Part shown: positions 21,601 through 36,600 of the stretch, piece by piece | Position numbering within the stretch: the first letter of the stretch is position 1 | How the letters are laid out: every line of letters starts with the position of its first letter | Assembly (NCBI GenBank): GCA_030789695.1 | Contig: CM061138.1 | Location: 12,534,214 to 12,598,213 of the forward strand | DNA: 64,000 bases | Reading direction: 5' to 3' | Source of the DNA: Scilla litardierei | Taxonomy: Eukaryota > Streptophyta > Magnoliopsida > Asparagales > Asparagaceae | The notes under the pieces: generated by a model | What the model saw: the letters and a program-made list of their open reading frames with translations, nothing else | What the model was told of the DNA's origin: nothing | The model's database searches: none | Translations under genes and position numbers: made by a program

Positions 21601-24600
21601 ACGTGCTAAAATATTTTCTAAACTTTTGAAAACAGGCCATATTGAATGGATTATGGGTTGTCTTTGAGGACATAGACAAGGCACCAAACGAAGTACAGTC
21701 TCTCATGCTTCCATTATTAGAAGGTTCATGGTCATTTGCAACTGGTCACGGGGAGGTACTGTCTATTTCTTTTCGCATCTCTATTATATCTTTGCTCTTT
21801 CTTATTGCCTATTTCTTCTCTCTTTTCTATTGCCTTTGTATCGATGCACTAGAAATAATCCATGCACACAGCGCACGACACATAAAAACCCAATGAAGAG
21901 GATGTGGTGCATGCACGCAACCGAAAAGGAGTTAGAAATATGGGGGTGTGTCGATATCATCGGGAGGTAAAATGGGGGAAAAGCGTGGGTTAAATCGCAA
22001 AAAAACTCGGGGGGGGGGGGGGGGGGGAGGGGGGGCAAAGCATATAAATCCCAGCAACAAGTTGCAATTCATGGGAATGAGTGGCTAAAGCGCAAAAACA
22101 GCCCAATGGCAAACACGAAAAAAGGGAGAAGAGGGATGGTGTTTTGACAAAAATGAAAGGGCAATGGCAACCCCGTAATTACACGGAAAATTTGTGGGGG
22201 GGCCATGTGGGGGGGAGGGGCATGTGGCACCCTCCCCCTTGCCACATGGGACAAAGGGTGCCACATGGGACAAACCCTTTGTCCCATGGGGACAAAGGTG
22301 GGGCCCACACCTTTGTCTCCCTCACTCATTTGTAAGATAGATTTTGCCTCTTGAAATGAGAAAAAATTCTAGCACAGAGTGTACGGAGCCAAAAAAACAC
22401 ACTCAAAGGATGCGGTGTATGCGCTCAACAAAAAAGAAGTGAGAAGTGTAGGTGTGTTTGTGGGTATATCGTCGGGGGAGGGGGAAAGCATGTGTTAAAT
22501 CGTAAAATAACTTTGAGAGGGACAAAGTGCATAAATCCCAATGGAAAGCTTGTAATTCAAGGGAATGTGGTTTAAAGCGCAAAAAACAAAGTCAAATGGT
22601 AAACATGTAAAAAGGGAGAAGAAGGAGGGTGTTTTGGCAAACATGAACGGGCAATGACAGCCTCGTAATTATGCGAAAAGGGGGGGTCATTTGTGTGGGG
22701 GCCATGTGGGGGGATGTGGCCCACTCTCCCTTTGTCACATGGGACAAAGGGTGCCACATGGGACAACGCATTATGTCCCATGGGGACAAAGGTGGGGCCA
22801 ACATGTTTGTCAACATCCCCCAATGGTAATAAGGATTAGTCATAACCCGTGCCCAAAGGGAACGGTTCGTTTAAAGTATTCCTCAAAATCTTAGATCCCC
22901 TAAATTTAAACGAATAACAATAAGTAAAGCGAAATGAATAATGAACTCAAAATTTAGTTCCCAAAACTTTTAGGTCTCTCAAAATTTAGTTCCCACAAAA
23001 GAATTTACTTCTCCCAAAAATATTAGCCCCCCCCCCAAAATTTCGTTCCATCAAGATTTAAACTCATTTAAAAATTAAAATATTGCCCCCTTCAAAATCT
23101 TTTTGATCCCGCAATTTTAAACGAATAACAATAACTAAAGGGTAATAATTGTTATTTAGTTCCCCAAAAATTTTAGTACTACCAAAATTTAGATCTTCCC
23201 GTTAATTTAAAATATTTCCCCATCAAAATCTTGGATCCCATTTAAAATCCAAATTTTAAACGAACAACAATAATTAAATCGCAATAATTGTTATTCAGTT
23301 TTTCCCAAAAATTTTAGTTCCACCCTAAATTTAATTTCCTCTAGATTTAGTTCCACCCACAATCTAGTTTCCCCAGAAAATTTAGTCTAAGTTTAAAATT
23401 TTAGTCTCTCCTAAAATTTAGTGTCACCCAAATACAATTCAAACTCTTCACTCTAAAATACAAACACTTCCATTATCCTAGTAAGCTTCCAGTCAGCAAC
23501 CCAAAATATGACTGGGACAAACATGGACACATATGGCAAAATTAAAAAAAGGTCGTCATTTGTGTAATAGTCATTTGTATGATAGATATTGCAAGAATAT
23601 AAAAACATAACACTCAATTGTTTTTGACAGGAATATGTTGATATTTCATTATGAATAGATAACTCAAGTTTAAAGAGGATTCAAATATGCGTTTTATAAA
23701 ACGAGATTGGATCATTGTTTGAAATTCTCTGCGCTTTTCAGTCTATTAACTAAGTTCTTGAGGATTTCAAAGAATAGGTTAGTTCCATGATCACTGTGAA
23801 TCCAGGTGTCGAAGAACTAAGTGGGCCACATAAAATATCTATCAATTACAACATTCTGAGAATATTTTGATTTGAGCAGCATATACCACCAGTCGGACTT
23901 TCTGCCAATAATAATGTTATGTAACTTTATTGAACATTAGTGGACAACTATTGTCAATTATGGCCATTAAACATGTACATGTTTTATCTGCTCATCTGTG
24001 TTACTCCTACGGATGTATTATACCATACATTCATCATACTAGCGCTGCGAATAGAAGTTCCATGAGCACCTCAATTCAAGTACTGCAGAATCTTGCTGTT
24101 TTTTCACGACCTCTTATGCATAGCTATTTACAGATTATTAATGTTTATTGTTTATTCTATTTGCATTCTACTGATAATAAGTTGTTCAATGGCAGTGGTT
24201 GGTGGTAATCCATCAATCTTGTTAAAATTTTGAACCTATTTCATGAGAGGGATGAGAGTTTTGTGCTATATACTTCCAGTTATTACATCATACAGTTATA
24301 TTTGTGCTTCCTAGCGGCCTTCTTCTACGATTTTATTGTGTTTTCTGACCAAACTTGTGATATATATCTAAGTTTTAATTTGTAGTAGAATGCTGACTGA
24401 AAGTATTTGTATCCTTTGCAGGTTATAAGCGTGGCAGAAAGTTTTCGCTTGTTTGCCACTATATCAACTTCAAAACATGAAATTTGCTATGGCTTAGAAG
24501 GTCTGACAATGTTCTATATTTTGCTGTTATGATAACCATCAATATTTGCTTGAACAGTTTTCTTGACAAAGATCTTTTGTGTATAACATTTGAGTTTTGT

Positions 24601-27600
24601 CAAGGATCCCCCATCCCATCCCACCTGATTCTAATTTATCAGATACTCCCTTTGAACGTGCTCATGTAGAATTGAATTTAGAAGAGAATCATACCTAGTC
24701 ATATATTTTACGGAGCTTATTATGTTGTTTGGAAAGCACATTACATTCTTCACATGTGTTGCACATGTAGATTTAATTTAGAAGAGAATCATATATCTAT
24801 TAGATAATCGACGGATGTTTTTGAAAGGGATTGCTGATTAGAACAAAAGGGTGGGTAGAAGGACGGTTGAGATTGAATCTTGATGAAAATAAAGAATAGG
24901 ATGAGAGTTTGTAAAAATCTTGGAGGAAAAACCCTAAAATTTTCGGGGGAACTAAATTTGGAAGGAACTAAATTTTGGTGGGAACTAAAATTTTGAATTT
25001 TGGAGGAACTAAATTTGGAGAGAACTAAATTTTAAGATGAACTAATTTTTAATTTAAAATTTTGAGTGGAACTAAATTTGGATGGAACTAAGTTTTATGG
25101 GGATCTAAAATTTTGGGGGGAACTACATTCTCTTAAGAAAACTAAATTTTAGTTTGAATCTGGTTAAAATTTTGTTGGGACATATTTTAAATGAAGCTGC
25201 AAATTTTTTTTGGGAGGGGATAGATTTGAACAAGTTGAAATTTTATGGAAGAATATTTTGAATGTCTCGTGACCTATGGTCATGGGGTTAAGACTAGTCT
25301 ATTTTACAAATGCGGAATGTTTTTGAATAGGTTTGTTGACTTGAACAAAGAGATGGATAGAAAGACGGTTAAGATTTTTATATTAAGGAATCAATGGTTA
25401 TGATGAGAGTTTGTGAACTTTTTGGGGGAACCCTAAAATTCTGGAGGGAATGATTTTAGTTGGAAAACCCTAAAATTTTGGAGGAATTTAAATTTGCAGG
25501 GGACCAAATTTTGGGGAATTAAAATTTTAAATTTTGGAGGGAACTAAATCTGGAGGGAACTAAATTCCTTGGGGAAACTAAATTATAATTTAAAATTTTG
25601 GAAGGAACTAAATCGGGAGGAAAATGACATTTTAATTTTTGAAAGGATTAAATATGGAGGGAACTAAACTTTGCTGACTTGAACAACGAGATGGATAGCA
25701 AAACCGTTAAGATTTTAATATTAAGGAATCAATGGTTAGGATGAGAGTTTGTGAACATTTTGGGGGGAACCCTAAAATTCCCAGGGGAAGGATTTTGGTT
25801 GGAAAACCCTAATATTTTGGAGGAATCTAAATTTGCAGGGAACTAAATTTTGGGGAATTAAAATTTTAAATTTTGGAGGGAACTAAATCTGGATGGAACT
25901 AAATTCCTTGCGGAAACTAAATTCCTTGCGGAAACTAATTTTTACTTAAAATTTTGGGAGGAACTAAATCGGGAGGATTAAACTGGAGGGAACTAAACTT
26001 TTGGGAGGATTAAAAATTTCTGGGGTGAACTAAAATTCTCTAGGGAAACATTTTTTTTTAAATGTGGTTAAATTTTTTTGTTGGGTGGCATATTTTGAAG
26101 GTGGGTGAATTTTTGTGTGGGGGGGGGGGGGGGGTGGGGGATTTTGAATAAGTTGAAATATTCCCGGGGGATATTTTGAATGCCCCATTACGTATGGTCA
26201 CGGGTTATGACTAGTAGTCATATACTATACTGTGTGCATTATGTTGTTTGGAATGCACAATACCTTCTTCACATGTGTTTTAGTAAATTAAAAAGACCGG
26301 TCCTTTCTGTTTTCTAATCCATATATAGCTTAATTTTGATCATCAACTGAATAAGATTTCTGTAGTAGTCTCACCTGACAATTATTCATACAATTATTCA
26401 TGATCATTTTTCTAACCTTGTGTAGATGTTATGCATTGTTCATTTCTGTAGCCCATATTAGTTTTTACAAAGAAAGCATGTTAAATCTTCTGGGATGTTC
26501 TATTAGCAAATTATTTTGATCATTTCATCCGCATGTGTGCCAAAAGAAAAAGCAAAACAAATGTTGATAATGTCATTTTATTTGATGCAATGTTAATGTT
26601 TAGTCTTAAGTCATTGGTTCACCCTGATTATTAGGAAGATTCTCCTTCAGTGCCTTATGGAGGAAAGTAATGGTGGGGGCTGCAAGTACTGTTGATATGT
26701 TGGATATTGTCAACATATGGTATCCAAGTTTAGAACCCTTATCATCGAAACTTGTAGGTAAGGGTTTTTGATTTTCCCCATTTCTTTCTTCATATATTTC
26801 TGTTGTTGCATGTTTTTCTGTTTATATATGTTAATTCTTCACTGATGCATTTGGTTTATTTATCCAGACACCTTTCAAAGATTCAACTTCTTGGCTTCTG
26901 GCCAAGCTGGAGTTATCAAAGGGGGTGGAATGTTATTACCTGGTACTTTCAACAGGCTGTCCATAAGGTATTAATGTCTCGTTGTTTCTTGACTTATAAG
27001 TAGCCATGTCATTTAGTATTATAACATCTCTGGTTGATAAGTAGGGATCTACTGAAATGGTGCAAGAGAATTACCAGTTTAGGCCTTAATATTTCAAGCC
27101 ATGGGATATCAGCTATAGATTGTCAAAAAATCTATCAAGAGGTTTGTATACCACCCTTTATGCTGGTAATTACAAGCTGCTCCAACTATTGTTTTGTGAT
27201 TTCTTTTCTGTGCTAATCTATACTCCAATTTTCAACAGGCTGTTGATATTTTTACAGCTTTCATGCCATCTTTGGAAAATCGGTTATTTGCAGTGAGAGA
27301 AATTGCAAGAATCTGGGGTGTGACGGCACCTGGACCAGAATCTTGGTACCCTCCTAGCAAGCCTATAATCCAGGTTAGTATTGCTTTTCGATGATGATGA
27401 TGATGGTGAATTCATCTATTTTATAGCTATTGTTCTATATGTAATACCTCTCATCTACAGAGTCTGAGATCAGATTTGCAAGTTGGACGAGTTACTCTTC
27501 AGTGCCTGCAAATGCACGTGCGTATATGAACCGATGCAGTTATGTTGCATAAGTTATCTCTTGCTTTTCTTATAGATATCTCTTGTTGTTTATTCTGGCA

Positions 27601-30600
27601 GAATATTCATCAGGGGATACATTTCGCCGGTCTTCGCAGTTCTCTGCAACTTCTTGAGAGAATTGCTTGTTCTGTCAAGTATAATGAACCTGTTCTTTTG
27701 GTGGGTGAAACTGGTACAGGAAAGACCACGCTTGTGCAGAATCTAGCTATGAGGCTTGGGCAGCCACTGATCGTTATGGTATATTGATCCGGAATAAACT
27801 TTTTAAACTGAACGATGCATGTTGTCATCCTTTAATCGTCAAGTTTTAATTAGTTTTGGCTAACTTTGAGGATCATATCACCTAACTCTTTGAGGCTTGT
27901 CCGATGTTATCAATAACATGGACCGCTTGGGGGAGTTAATTAGAATTCCAATCAGAACTAGAACCTCTATTCTAATGTGATATTCTTTGGAAATGAGACT
28001 GAAAAATTGTAACATATGCGGATAATTGTTCAAATCAGAACATCTAGATATTTAGAACAGTTTTAGAATATATGAGGAAATGCCATTTTAATTTTTTATT
28101 TGGAGAATTATAGCTATCAATTATTTATTAATAAAATTACTTAATGTTGTTAAAATATTATTAGTAATTAATTATTAATAATAGTAAATAATCAAATAAC
28201 AACTTTTTATTGTCAAGCGATATTAAAAATTTATATTAATTAGCAGATAACATTTGAAAATTAATAACGAATAAATGAGACTGTTGTAAGGCAAATAAAG
28301 CAATAATAGCTATAACCACTAAACAAAAGATAAAAATGAAATACCTACAATCTTAAACATCACAAACAACATCTCAATCTCATGTATGTGGAGGTTTTTA
28401 CCTAGAAACATGGTGAAAGAGATTAATGTTAAAGGGGGAATGGAGTTGTTAATGGTGGTGGAATTGTGTTGTGACGGAGACCAGTATGGTGAAAAAAGGG
28501 TTTGTGCAATCATTGTGGCTTTTCCCTTCTTTTTTGGAGGATGAAACAGCTGTGGAAATGGGGAAGAGAGGAGCGAGTAGAGATTAAAGGTTGGTTGGTA
28601 GTTCCAGTTTCCAATTTTGGTTCCAGTCAACAAGGCAGGATATTCTTTGAGGTTCGAAGAATTGAACTACTCTTTCTTCTATGTTTGAAGCCAAAATTCT
28701 AACATGGAACCAACTGTTCTAATTCCAGTTCAAGTCATAACTAGCACATATTAGAACATCTTTCTACTCCAGTCCCAATTGATTGTCACTTACAACATGT
28801 TCTGATTTAAAGTTCTAATTTTAAGTGAATGTTCAAATTGACTAATGGGTATATAGTTATTAGTCCAAAACACTTTGGAAGTTCACTGGGAATGAAGTAT
28901 ATTGGAAAGATAAATAAATCTTGTGGGATACTAAGCTGGTTTTGTATTGTTGTGTCCACAAGTATTCATATGCATGTGAGTGTAAAAGTTTAATAATACA
29001 ACCTAGCAAAGTGCACCTCATCATTTTAACTGGAATATTAGTTTTACCAAGTTCCTCTCCCAATATAACTTCATTATTTGAAATAGATTCCCCCAAAGTA
29101 AACTATCTAGCTCTTAGACTCTTTCTTTTCCCCTTATGAAAAAATATATTTCTCGTGTACAATCTTTACGTCTTTCCCTAATTTCATTAAAGGTATGGGA
29201 AATAGCCACCTTAATTCTTGCAAAGTGTGTCAAAGATGAAAGTCCAAAAATATATTAAAGATCCTGAAGTTTGATATCATCATTTCAAATTTCTAATGCG
29301 CAGTTCAAAATGAGTGTTCCTGATTATTTGGAAGGGTTTTCATTTTCTTTATGGGTGGGGGATTTGCATTTTCTGCTAACACCAATCTGTCCTTTTGGGA
29401 AGTACATTTTGACGTATATAGATCCCAGAAAGGGGCTCATCCTTAATCTAACATTTCTTTGTTAATAATGAGATATTGAATTAAAGAAGAAAACTATTGG
29501 TATACATGCGATACATGCATTCTCAATGATGATAGATGTCAAAAGTAATCTTCGTTATGCTTTTGCATTCTCTCACCAGATTTTATCTTATTTATTTGAC
29601 ATCTTACCTGAATGATGGGCTAGATTCCTTTCTAAATCATTCTTCTTATGACAGAACTTAAGCCAGCAAAGTGATGTTGCTGATTTATTGGGTGGATTTA
29701 AGCCTACTGATGCACGCTCAATTTGCTTACCTCTTTATCATGAGTTCAAAAAACTATTCTGTAGGACCTTTTCAGGAAAGGTACAGTATGTCTGTTATTG
29801 CCTTATAGTTGCTTTTTAGTTGCTAGCTGACAAAACTATACTTTCTGTGAGCAGGATAATGAAGCTGTGCTATGTCATTGTGAAAAATATGCAATGGAGA
29901 AGAAATGGAAAAAGCTATTGAAAGCTTGTCAGAAATCAGTTAATTTTGTCCTGAAACATGTTGGTAAAATGGGAGAGTCTGGTTGTGGCTCAAAGAGAAA
30001 ACGGCCTTTGTGCGAAAACATTCTCCATCACTGGGAAGCCTTTTCTTTAAGACTTGACAATGTTCATAAGCAAATCGGTTCCTCTGGAGGCATGTCATTC
30101 AAATTTGTGGAAGGAGCTTTCATAACTGCTTTAAGGAGTGGCCAGTGGATTTTACTTGATGAAGTAAACCTTGCTCCCCAAGAGACATTGCAGAGAATTA
30201 TCGGGGTTCTAGATGGAGAGAACGGTACTCTTTGTTTGGCTGAAAGAGGGGATGTGGATTATGTTGAACGACACCCTCAATTCCGCTTATTTGCCTGTAT
30301 GAATCCTGCAACTGATGCTGGAAAGCGCGAGCTGCCATATTCCTTTAGAAATAGGTTAACTGAATATTTTGTTGATGATGTTTTGGATGATGAAGATTTG
30401 ACTCTTTTTGTTAATCAGTATCTGGATGAGAAGTATGGTGCTGAAATATCAAGAAAAATTGTCAAGTTATATAAAGCAGCAAAGGGGGCATCTGAGGAGA
30501 GGCTTCAAGATGGTGCAAATCAGAAGCCTCAATTCAGTTTGAGATCCCTTGCACGGGCACTTGAGTATACCAAGAAGGCAGAACAGAAGTTTCGCTTTGA

Positions 30601-33600
30601 GAGAGCTATTTATGATGGATTTTGCATGTTCTTTCTGACACTATTAGATGGTTCTAGTGCGAGAATTATGAAAGATATGATATTGTCTCTTTTGTTGGGT
30701 GGTATTGAACCCCCTAACCCTACTTTTAATGATTATTTTTATGAAAAGACGATACACCAAGAGGTTTTGGAATCGGATAATTTCATGAAGAATTATGTTC
30801 TTACTAGAAGTGTTACTGAGCATCTAAATAATCTTGCCCGTGCAGTCTATATTAAGAGGTACCCTGTGCTTCTTCAGGGACCGACATCTAGTGGCAAGAC
30901 TAGTCTTGTTCAGTATCTTGCTACTTTAACTGGTCATGAGTTTGTGCGCATAAACAATCATGAGCATACAGATCTGCAGGAATATTTAGGCTCCTATGTT
31001 ACTGATTCTCAGGGGAAACTTCAGTTTCAAGAGGGTGTGTTGGTCAAGGCCGTTCGCAATGGTTATTGGATTGTTTTGGATGAGCTTAATCTTGCTCCGT
31101 CAGATGTTTTGGAAGCTTTAAACCGGTTGTTAGATGACAACAGAGAGATATTTGTGCCAGAAATCCAAGAGACGGTTTCTGCGCATCCAGAATTTATGCT
31201 TTTCGCTACACAGAATCCTCCCATGCTGTATGGTGGACGTAAGGTTCTTTCTCGAGCTTTTCGAAATCGTTTCTTGGAGATACATGTTGATGAAATTCCT
31301 GATGATGAACTAATAACGATTTTGGAAAGAAGATGTCGTATCCCTGCAAGCTATGCTACAAAAATGGTTGACGTAATGAAAGACTTGCAGTTACATAGAC
31401 AAAACAGTAATGCCTTTGCAGGAAAGCATGGTTTCATAACACCAAGGGATTTATTTCGATGGGCTAATCGCTTCAGGGAGTTTGGGAAATCCTACGAAGA
31501 TTTGGCTAAAGATGGTTATCTTCTTCTTGCTGAAAGATTACGAGATGAAAACGAGAAAACTGTGGTTCTAGAAACTCTGCAGCGTCGACTTCGTGTAAAT
31601 TTGGTTATAGATGACTTGTATAGAGAGGTACACCATTGTCTCTGTGTTTTTGGAAACATGGGTCGTGTTTGCTTCATTTTGTTGATAATCTTCTCTTTTT
31701 TTGTATGTGTATGCATTTTTTCTGTTATCATAGTTTCATATAACAAGACATTGGTATGTCTCCTACTTGGTGTAATTTCTGGCATGGACACTTTTGCATG
31801 CCCATGAGAATATCATGTCTCAGGATGTCAACAGAGAAACATGCATGACAGTCTTTTATTATGTTTCTCAATTCTTTTAGTTTATTCAATAAAATACCAC
31901 CGTTACATGTGATTGCTTTATTTTGTTCAAAATTGGAGTTTTAAAAGGTTTTTGAGGAGCAAGTTATTAGTACACATGTGGATGAATGTTCTAGGATATT
32001 ATCATTTGTTTCATATGAATACAATATGTATATGAATTAACATATCCATGACACTGCAATAGATCTTGTACATGATGGAAGTAGAAACATCCTTTTCTTC
32101 TCTTGATGATTTGAGCATTGTATCTGCAGGGAAAACCATTAGATGTTCCATTTAATTTGAGAAGCTATCATGAGAATATAATTTGTGTGATTTCATACCT
32201 CCTTGGATTGCAGGAAACAGGCCAGATTGATGCCCTTCCCGTGACTGCGAAACAACTTGGTGTAACAGAGAGCTTTCAGAAGTTAGTCCTGTTGCTTTAC
32301 TTGTTACCTCTTCGCTCTTAAAAGTTCTTTTGTTTTTCTCATATGGTCCTGTTTTGCAGTATCGTATGGACGAAAAGCATGTGGAGGTTATATTTTCTTG
32401 TTAAGCGTTGCCACACATTGCGTGAGCCTGTGCTGCTTGTTGGCGAAACTGGAGGTGGCAAAACCACTGTCTGCCAGTTATTGAGTGCCACCTTGGGTGC
32501 TAAATTGCACATACTGAATTGCCATCAGTATACCGAGACTTCGGATTTTATCGGGGTAGGTTATGGTCTTATCATTTCCATGATCAACTGTAATCATTTC
32601 GATTTTCTTCATTGCTGTGTCATGCTCTATCCAATGAAGGTGGTGTGCTTGATGAAACATTCTGATGTCAGCATTTGTGTCAATTTGTAGGGATTTCATC
32701 CTGTAAGGGATAGATCCAGGATAGCAATGGAATTCAAATGTCATATTGAAGGAGTGAAGCAATCAAAAATTTTTCTTCACCTTTCACAAGATTTTGTATG
32801 TATTATTATTGTTTTAAATTTCTCTTCGTCTCGTCTTTGGTTGATGTCATATTCATTGATATCCTTTCCGTAACTGCTAATGCATAATTATTTTGCAGGT
32901 GTTATCGCCTGATATATCAGAAGCTGCTTCTACTATAATGATGCTAAGTGAAATGGAAAAATGCGCTGCCGCACTTCCTGGTGTTACTCAGCAAGATCTC
33001 GATACATTTATTCAAGAAAAACTGGAACTATTGCGGTTGCAGCAGAAATGGCAGAGTATTTTCCTTTGGCAGGATGGACCGCTTGTACAAGCAATGAAAT
33101 ACGGTGATTTTCTTCTGGTGGATGAAATTTCCTTGGCTGACGACAGCGTACTAGAACGGTTAAATAGTGTCCTAGAACCAGAAAGAAAACTGGTGGGTAT
33201 TGCGGTCTGCTGTGTTATATAGTTTCTTCGAATTAGTATTGTATGCTTACATGATACATGTTGAGAAATGAAGTTAAAATATTGATATTTGCTTCCAATA
33301 GGTGTTCTATATTACTCGTAGTTAGTAGTATGATCGTTTAGAAGTATGATCGTCGAGATAGTTTACTGTGTTAGTACATTGTATAAGGGGGATGGGACTG
33401 ACATTTGTTTATTTCTTCTTTACACATGCATTCCCTTGATGTAATGAGTACACGATGATATAATGTAGAATTATGAAAATAGAGTTTTAAATAATAAAAT
33501 CATATCAGGTACAATGGTTGAATTGTACAGAGTTTCTCATTTCGCTCAACTTTGCTTCTGCGAAGGAAGGAAATTATGTTCCTTTTGTGCCTTCCAGAAA

Positions 33601-36600
33601 CTATATCAAATTTTTGTTTGGCATTACTAAATTTACCGACATGGACCTCCATATGCATTAAATCAATCTGTTTTGTGTTTCTTGCTTTCTTTGTAATACT
33701 TTAATACTTCGATTATAGAGGAGTTGAATTCACGTCTTTTCTGACCATTACTTTGCAGTGATGAGGACCATCTAGTTAGATTTATTTTCATATGAAGTTT
33801 CTTACGATAAACTACTTATAATCATATGCATGTTTCTTTTGGTTTCTCATAAATATTGAATTTATTGACTAAATTTATGGTTTCTCGAAATTGATTTGGG
33901 GGTATGATATTCTTCGATTATTCTGTAAGTGACTTTTTCTTGTTCTAACTCTGTTTACAGTCATTAGCTGAGAAGGGAGGTTCTGTACTTGAGAAAATTA
34001 CTGCTCATTTGGACTTCTTCATTTTGGCAACAATGAATCCTGGTGGTGATTATGGGAAGAAGGAACTCTCTCCGGCACTTCGGAACCGATTTACTGAGAT
34101 ATGGGTTTCTTCTGTTAGTGATGTTGATGAGCTTAGACACATTGCTTGTGAACGGTACGTGTATCACTTGTTTTGGCAAGTTTTATGTGGTGTCCACATG
34201 GTTTATTACTTGCACTATTATATTTTGACTTCTCATTAATATTTTGATAAAAACCTTCTATTTATATCATGTAGAACTAACATTTTCTTGATTGATATTT
34301 TGACAGGTTTGCAAAATCAGAGCTCTCACACCTTGCTGATTACGTTATAAAGTTTTGGCAAGTACGTAATAATTTTTTTTCATAACTATATCTCACTGCT
34401 AGTTCTGTACCAAGGCTTGTATTGAATGATGATGAGATTACTCCTCATCCCTGAATCTGAACCACCATCACTTACTTCTGAATGCTCGTTGTCAAACTAA
34501 TCAGTCTACGTATCAGCATGCATTTAGTGTTACATCCCAAGAAGGTGTCATAACATTTCCAGGGATGGCGCTAGGACCATTGTGCAGGGGCACTATATGA
34601 AGTGGAATTTTGGCACATATACAAGATCCTATTTTGTATCCGATTATCATAGTTGAGTTGTGATACGAATCAGAATAAAAAGAGAATTTTTATGGTGGAA
34701 AGGAAAAAGTTGGGATTTTTATTGATTTAAAGTCGTACATAATTGACCCCTTTAGGAGATGAGGCCACTATCCGAGCTTTATCTTTGAGACTAAAGCCTA
34801 AATATCCAAATCCAGGATTCTTGGACTCCTAGAACAATTTCTCTCACAAATTCGACATGCCCCCCACCAATCATAAGCCGACATTAATAAAAACAAGAAA
34901 TAATAACTTCCAGAAACTACGGAAATGCCCTTAATGGCTGAAAATGACAAAAATGTCCCTCCTAGTCAAGCCGCGCGCCTCCTCCTTCGTTTATAAGTGA
35001 TGACATCATCATTACTTCCCTAAGCGAACCACCTTGCACTCAAGGTAGAAATCAGGAAATTGCTGCTGAATAGCCTCAAAATACTCACAAGTAGTATCAT
35101 AGTCCGGTAACAAACGCCAATGGATCATCACCTCCTTGGCTCCCACAGTCTTCTGACGGACCCCTTTGACCTCCAGCGGCTCCAATAGCACCTCCATATC
35201 GTCTCTCAAGGTAGGTGGTAGTGTCAGGAAAAGAGTATGATCTCCAACCGCCTGTAGCAACTGTAACACATGGAAGACAAGATGTATGGTAGACGATGGT
35301 GGTAACTTCAACCTGTAAGCCACCTGCCCAATCTTGGTTGCGGTCTCAATTGGACCATAGTAGCGAGCCACTAGTTTATCGTTGCGTCGGTGTGCCAAAG
35401 ACGTCTGTAGATATGGCCTTAGCTTCAGGTAAACCTTGTCCCCCTCAACTAATTACACATCTTGATGGTGAGCATTTGCCTTGGTCTTCATGATCTGTTG
35501 CGCTATAATCAAATGCCTTTTTTACACATCCAGAAATCTATCACTCTCCTCAAGTTAATGCTCCACCTGGAACACCGAGGTCGAACTGTGGCTGTAATAG
35601 ATCAAGTGTGGATGATCTCGCACATATAAGATCCTTAAGGGTGTAGTCTATACCACCGAATGATAGGATGTATTATACCAGTATGCTGCACACGCCAACC
35701 ACTTGGCCCACTGCTTGGGCGTCTTCGATGCAAAGCAATGTATGTACGTCTCGACACTCCTGTTGATGACATCTGTCTAGCCGTCAGTCTGTGGGTGGTA
35801 GGATGTACTCCTTTTGAGGGCTGTCCTCTGCACCTTGAATAGCTCTATCCAAAAGTCGGAAACAATGGATGCATGGTAACCATGCAAGCGGACCACCTCC
35901 TTTATGAATGATGTTGCCGCTGTCACCGTCGTATAGGGATGATAAAGGGTCACAAAATGGCAACTTGATAAGGCGATCTACCACAAGTATGACAGAAAAT
36001 CCCTCCGACCTCGAAAGCCCCTCGATAAAGTCCATGTTGATCTTCTCTCAGACCATGTAAAGAAAACGTAATGGCTGTAGTAATCTCGCAGGTGCCGTCG
36101 CTAAGTATTTGTGACGCTGACAGATGTCACAATTTACCGCCATCTGGGCATCGTCTCTCCTCATCCTCGTCTAATTGAGCTCTCTGGCCATCTCCCTGTT
36201 GTACTCCGGGACGTCCTCCCATTGCGCTGCCATGGAACTCTTGAAAAAGCAACGTAATATGTGGTGAAGTCTGGGGTAATACTAGCCGCCCCTAGTACAT
36301 CAATCTCTATCAATCCAAGGTGTATCCTTGGTGCTCTGCCGAACCCCGCAACGGCACGGCCCGTATCTGGGGCCAACACCTCGTCGGATTCTATCTACCT
36401 CCACAAGGGATCCCAACCCAACAACACCGACATTGAGATAGCTGCCATCTGAATCACCTCCTCTCTGCAAGATAGTGCATCTGTTGCTTTATTCTCCGGT
36501 TTGTACTGTATCTCAAATGTGCATCCAATAGTTTAGAAAGCCACCTTTGGTGCTCTTCCGTCACCATGCGTTGCTCCAGTAAGTACTCAAGAGCCCTCTG

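Larger units (their letters stand above)
21756..24421 (+). other. MDN1 intron 8, Helitron-like cluster
   Basis: A 2.67-kb intron holding three minus-strand Helitron-like elements (listed separately) and a long G-run at about 22008-22036. The rest, 23520-24400, shows nothing recognisable. Confidence 0.85.
24501..26634 (+). other. MDN1 intron 9 with two family B elements
   Basis: A 2.1-kb intron. Beyond the two Helitron-like copies at 24807-25297 and 25307-26214 it holds only AT-rich sequence and a G-run near 26122. Confidence 0.85.

Noticed and set aside
27930..28850. Possible MITE in intron 15 from GTTCTAAT/ATTAGAAC-like ends
   Set aside because: The candidate ends do not align as inverted repeats and no target duplication could be paired.
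31628..31807. Open continuation of MDN1 exon 17 beyond 31627
   Set aside because: It reads on for 60 codons, but similarity to midasin ends at the GAG|GTACAC donor and the added residues are hydrophobic low-complexity; exon 18 continues the frame.
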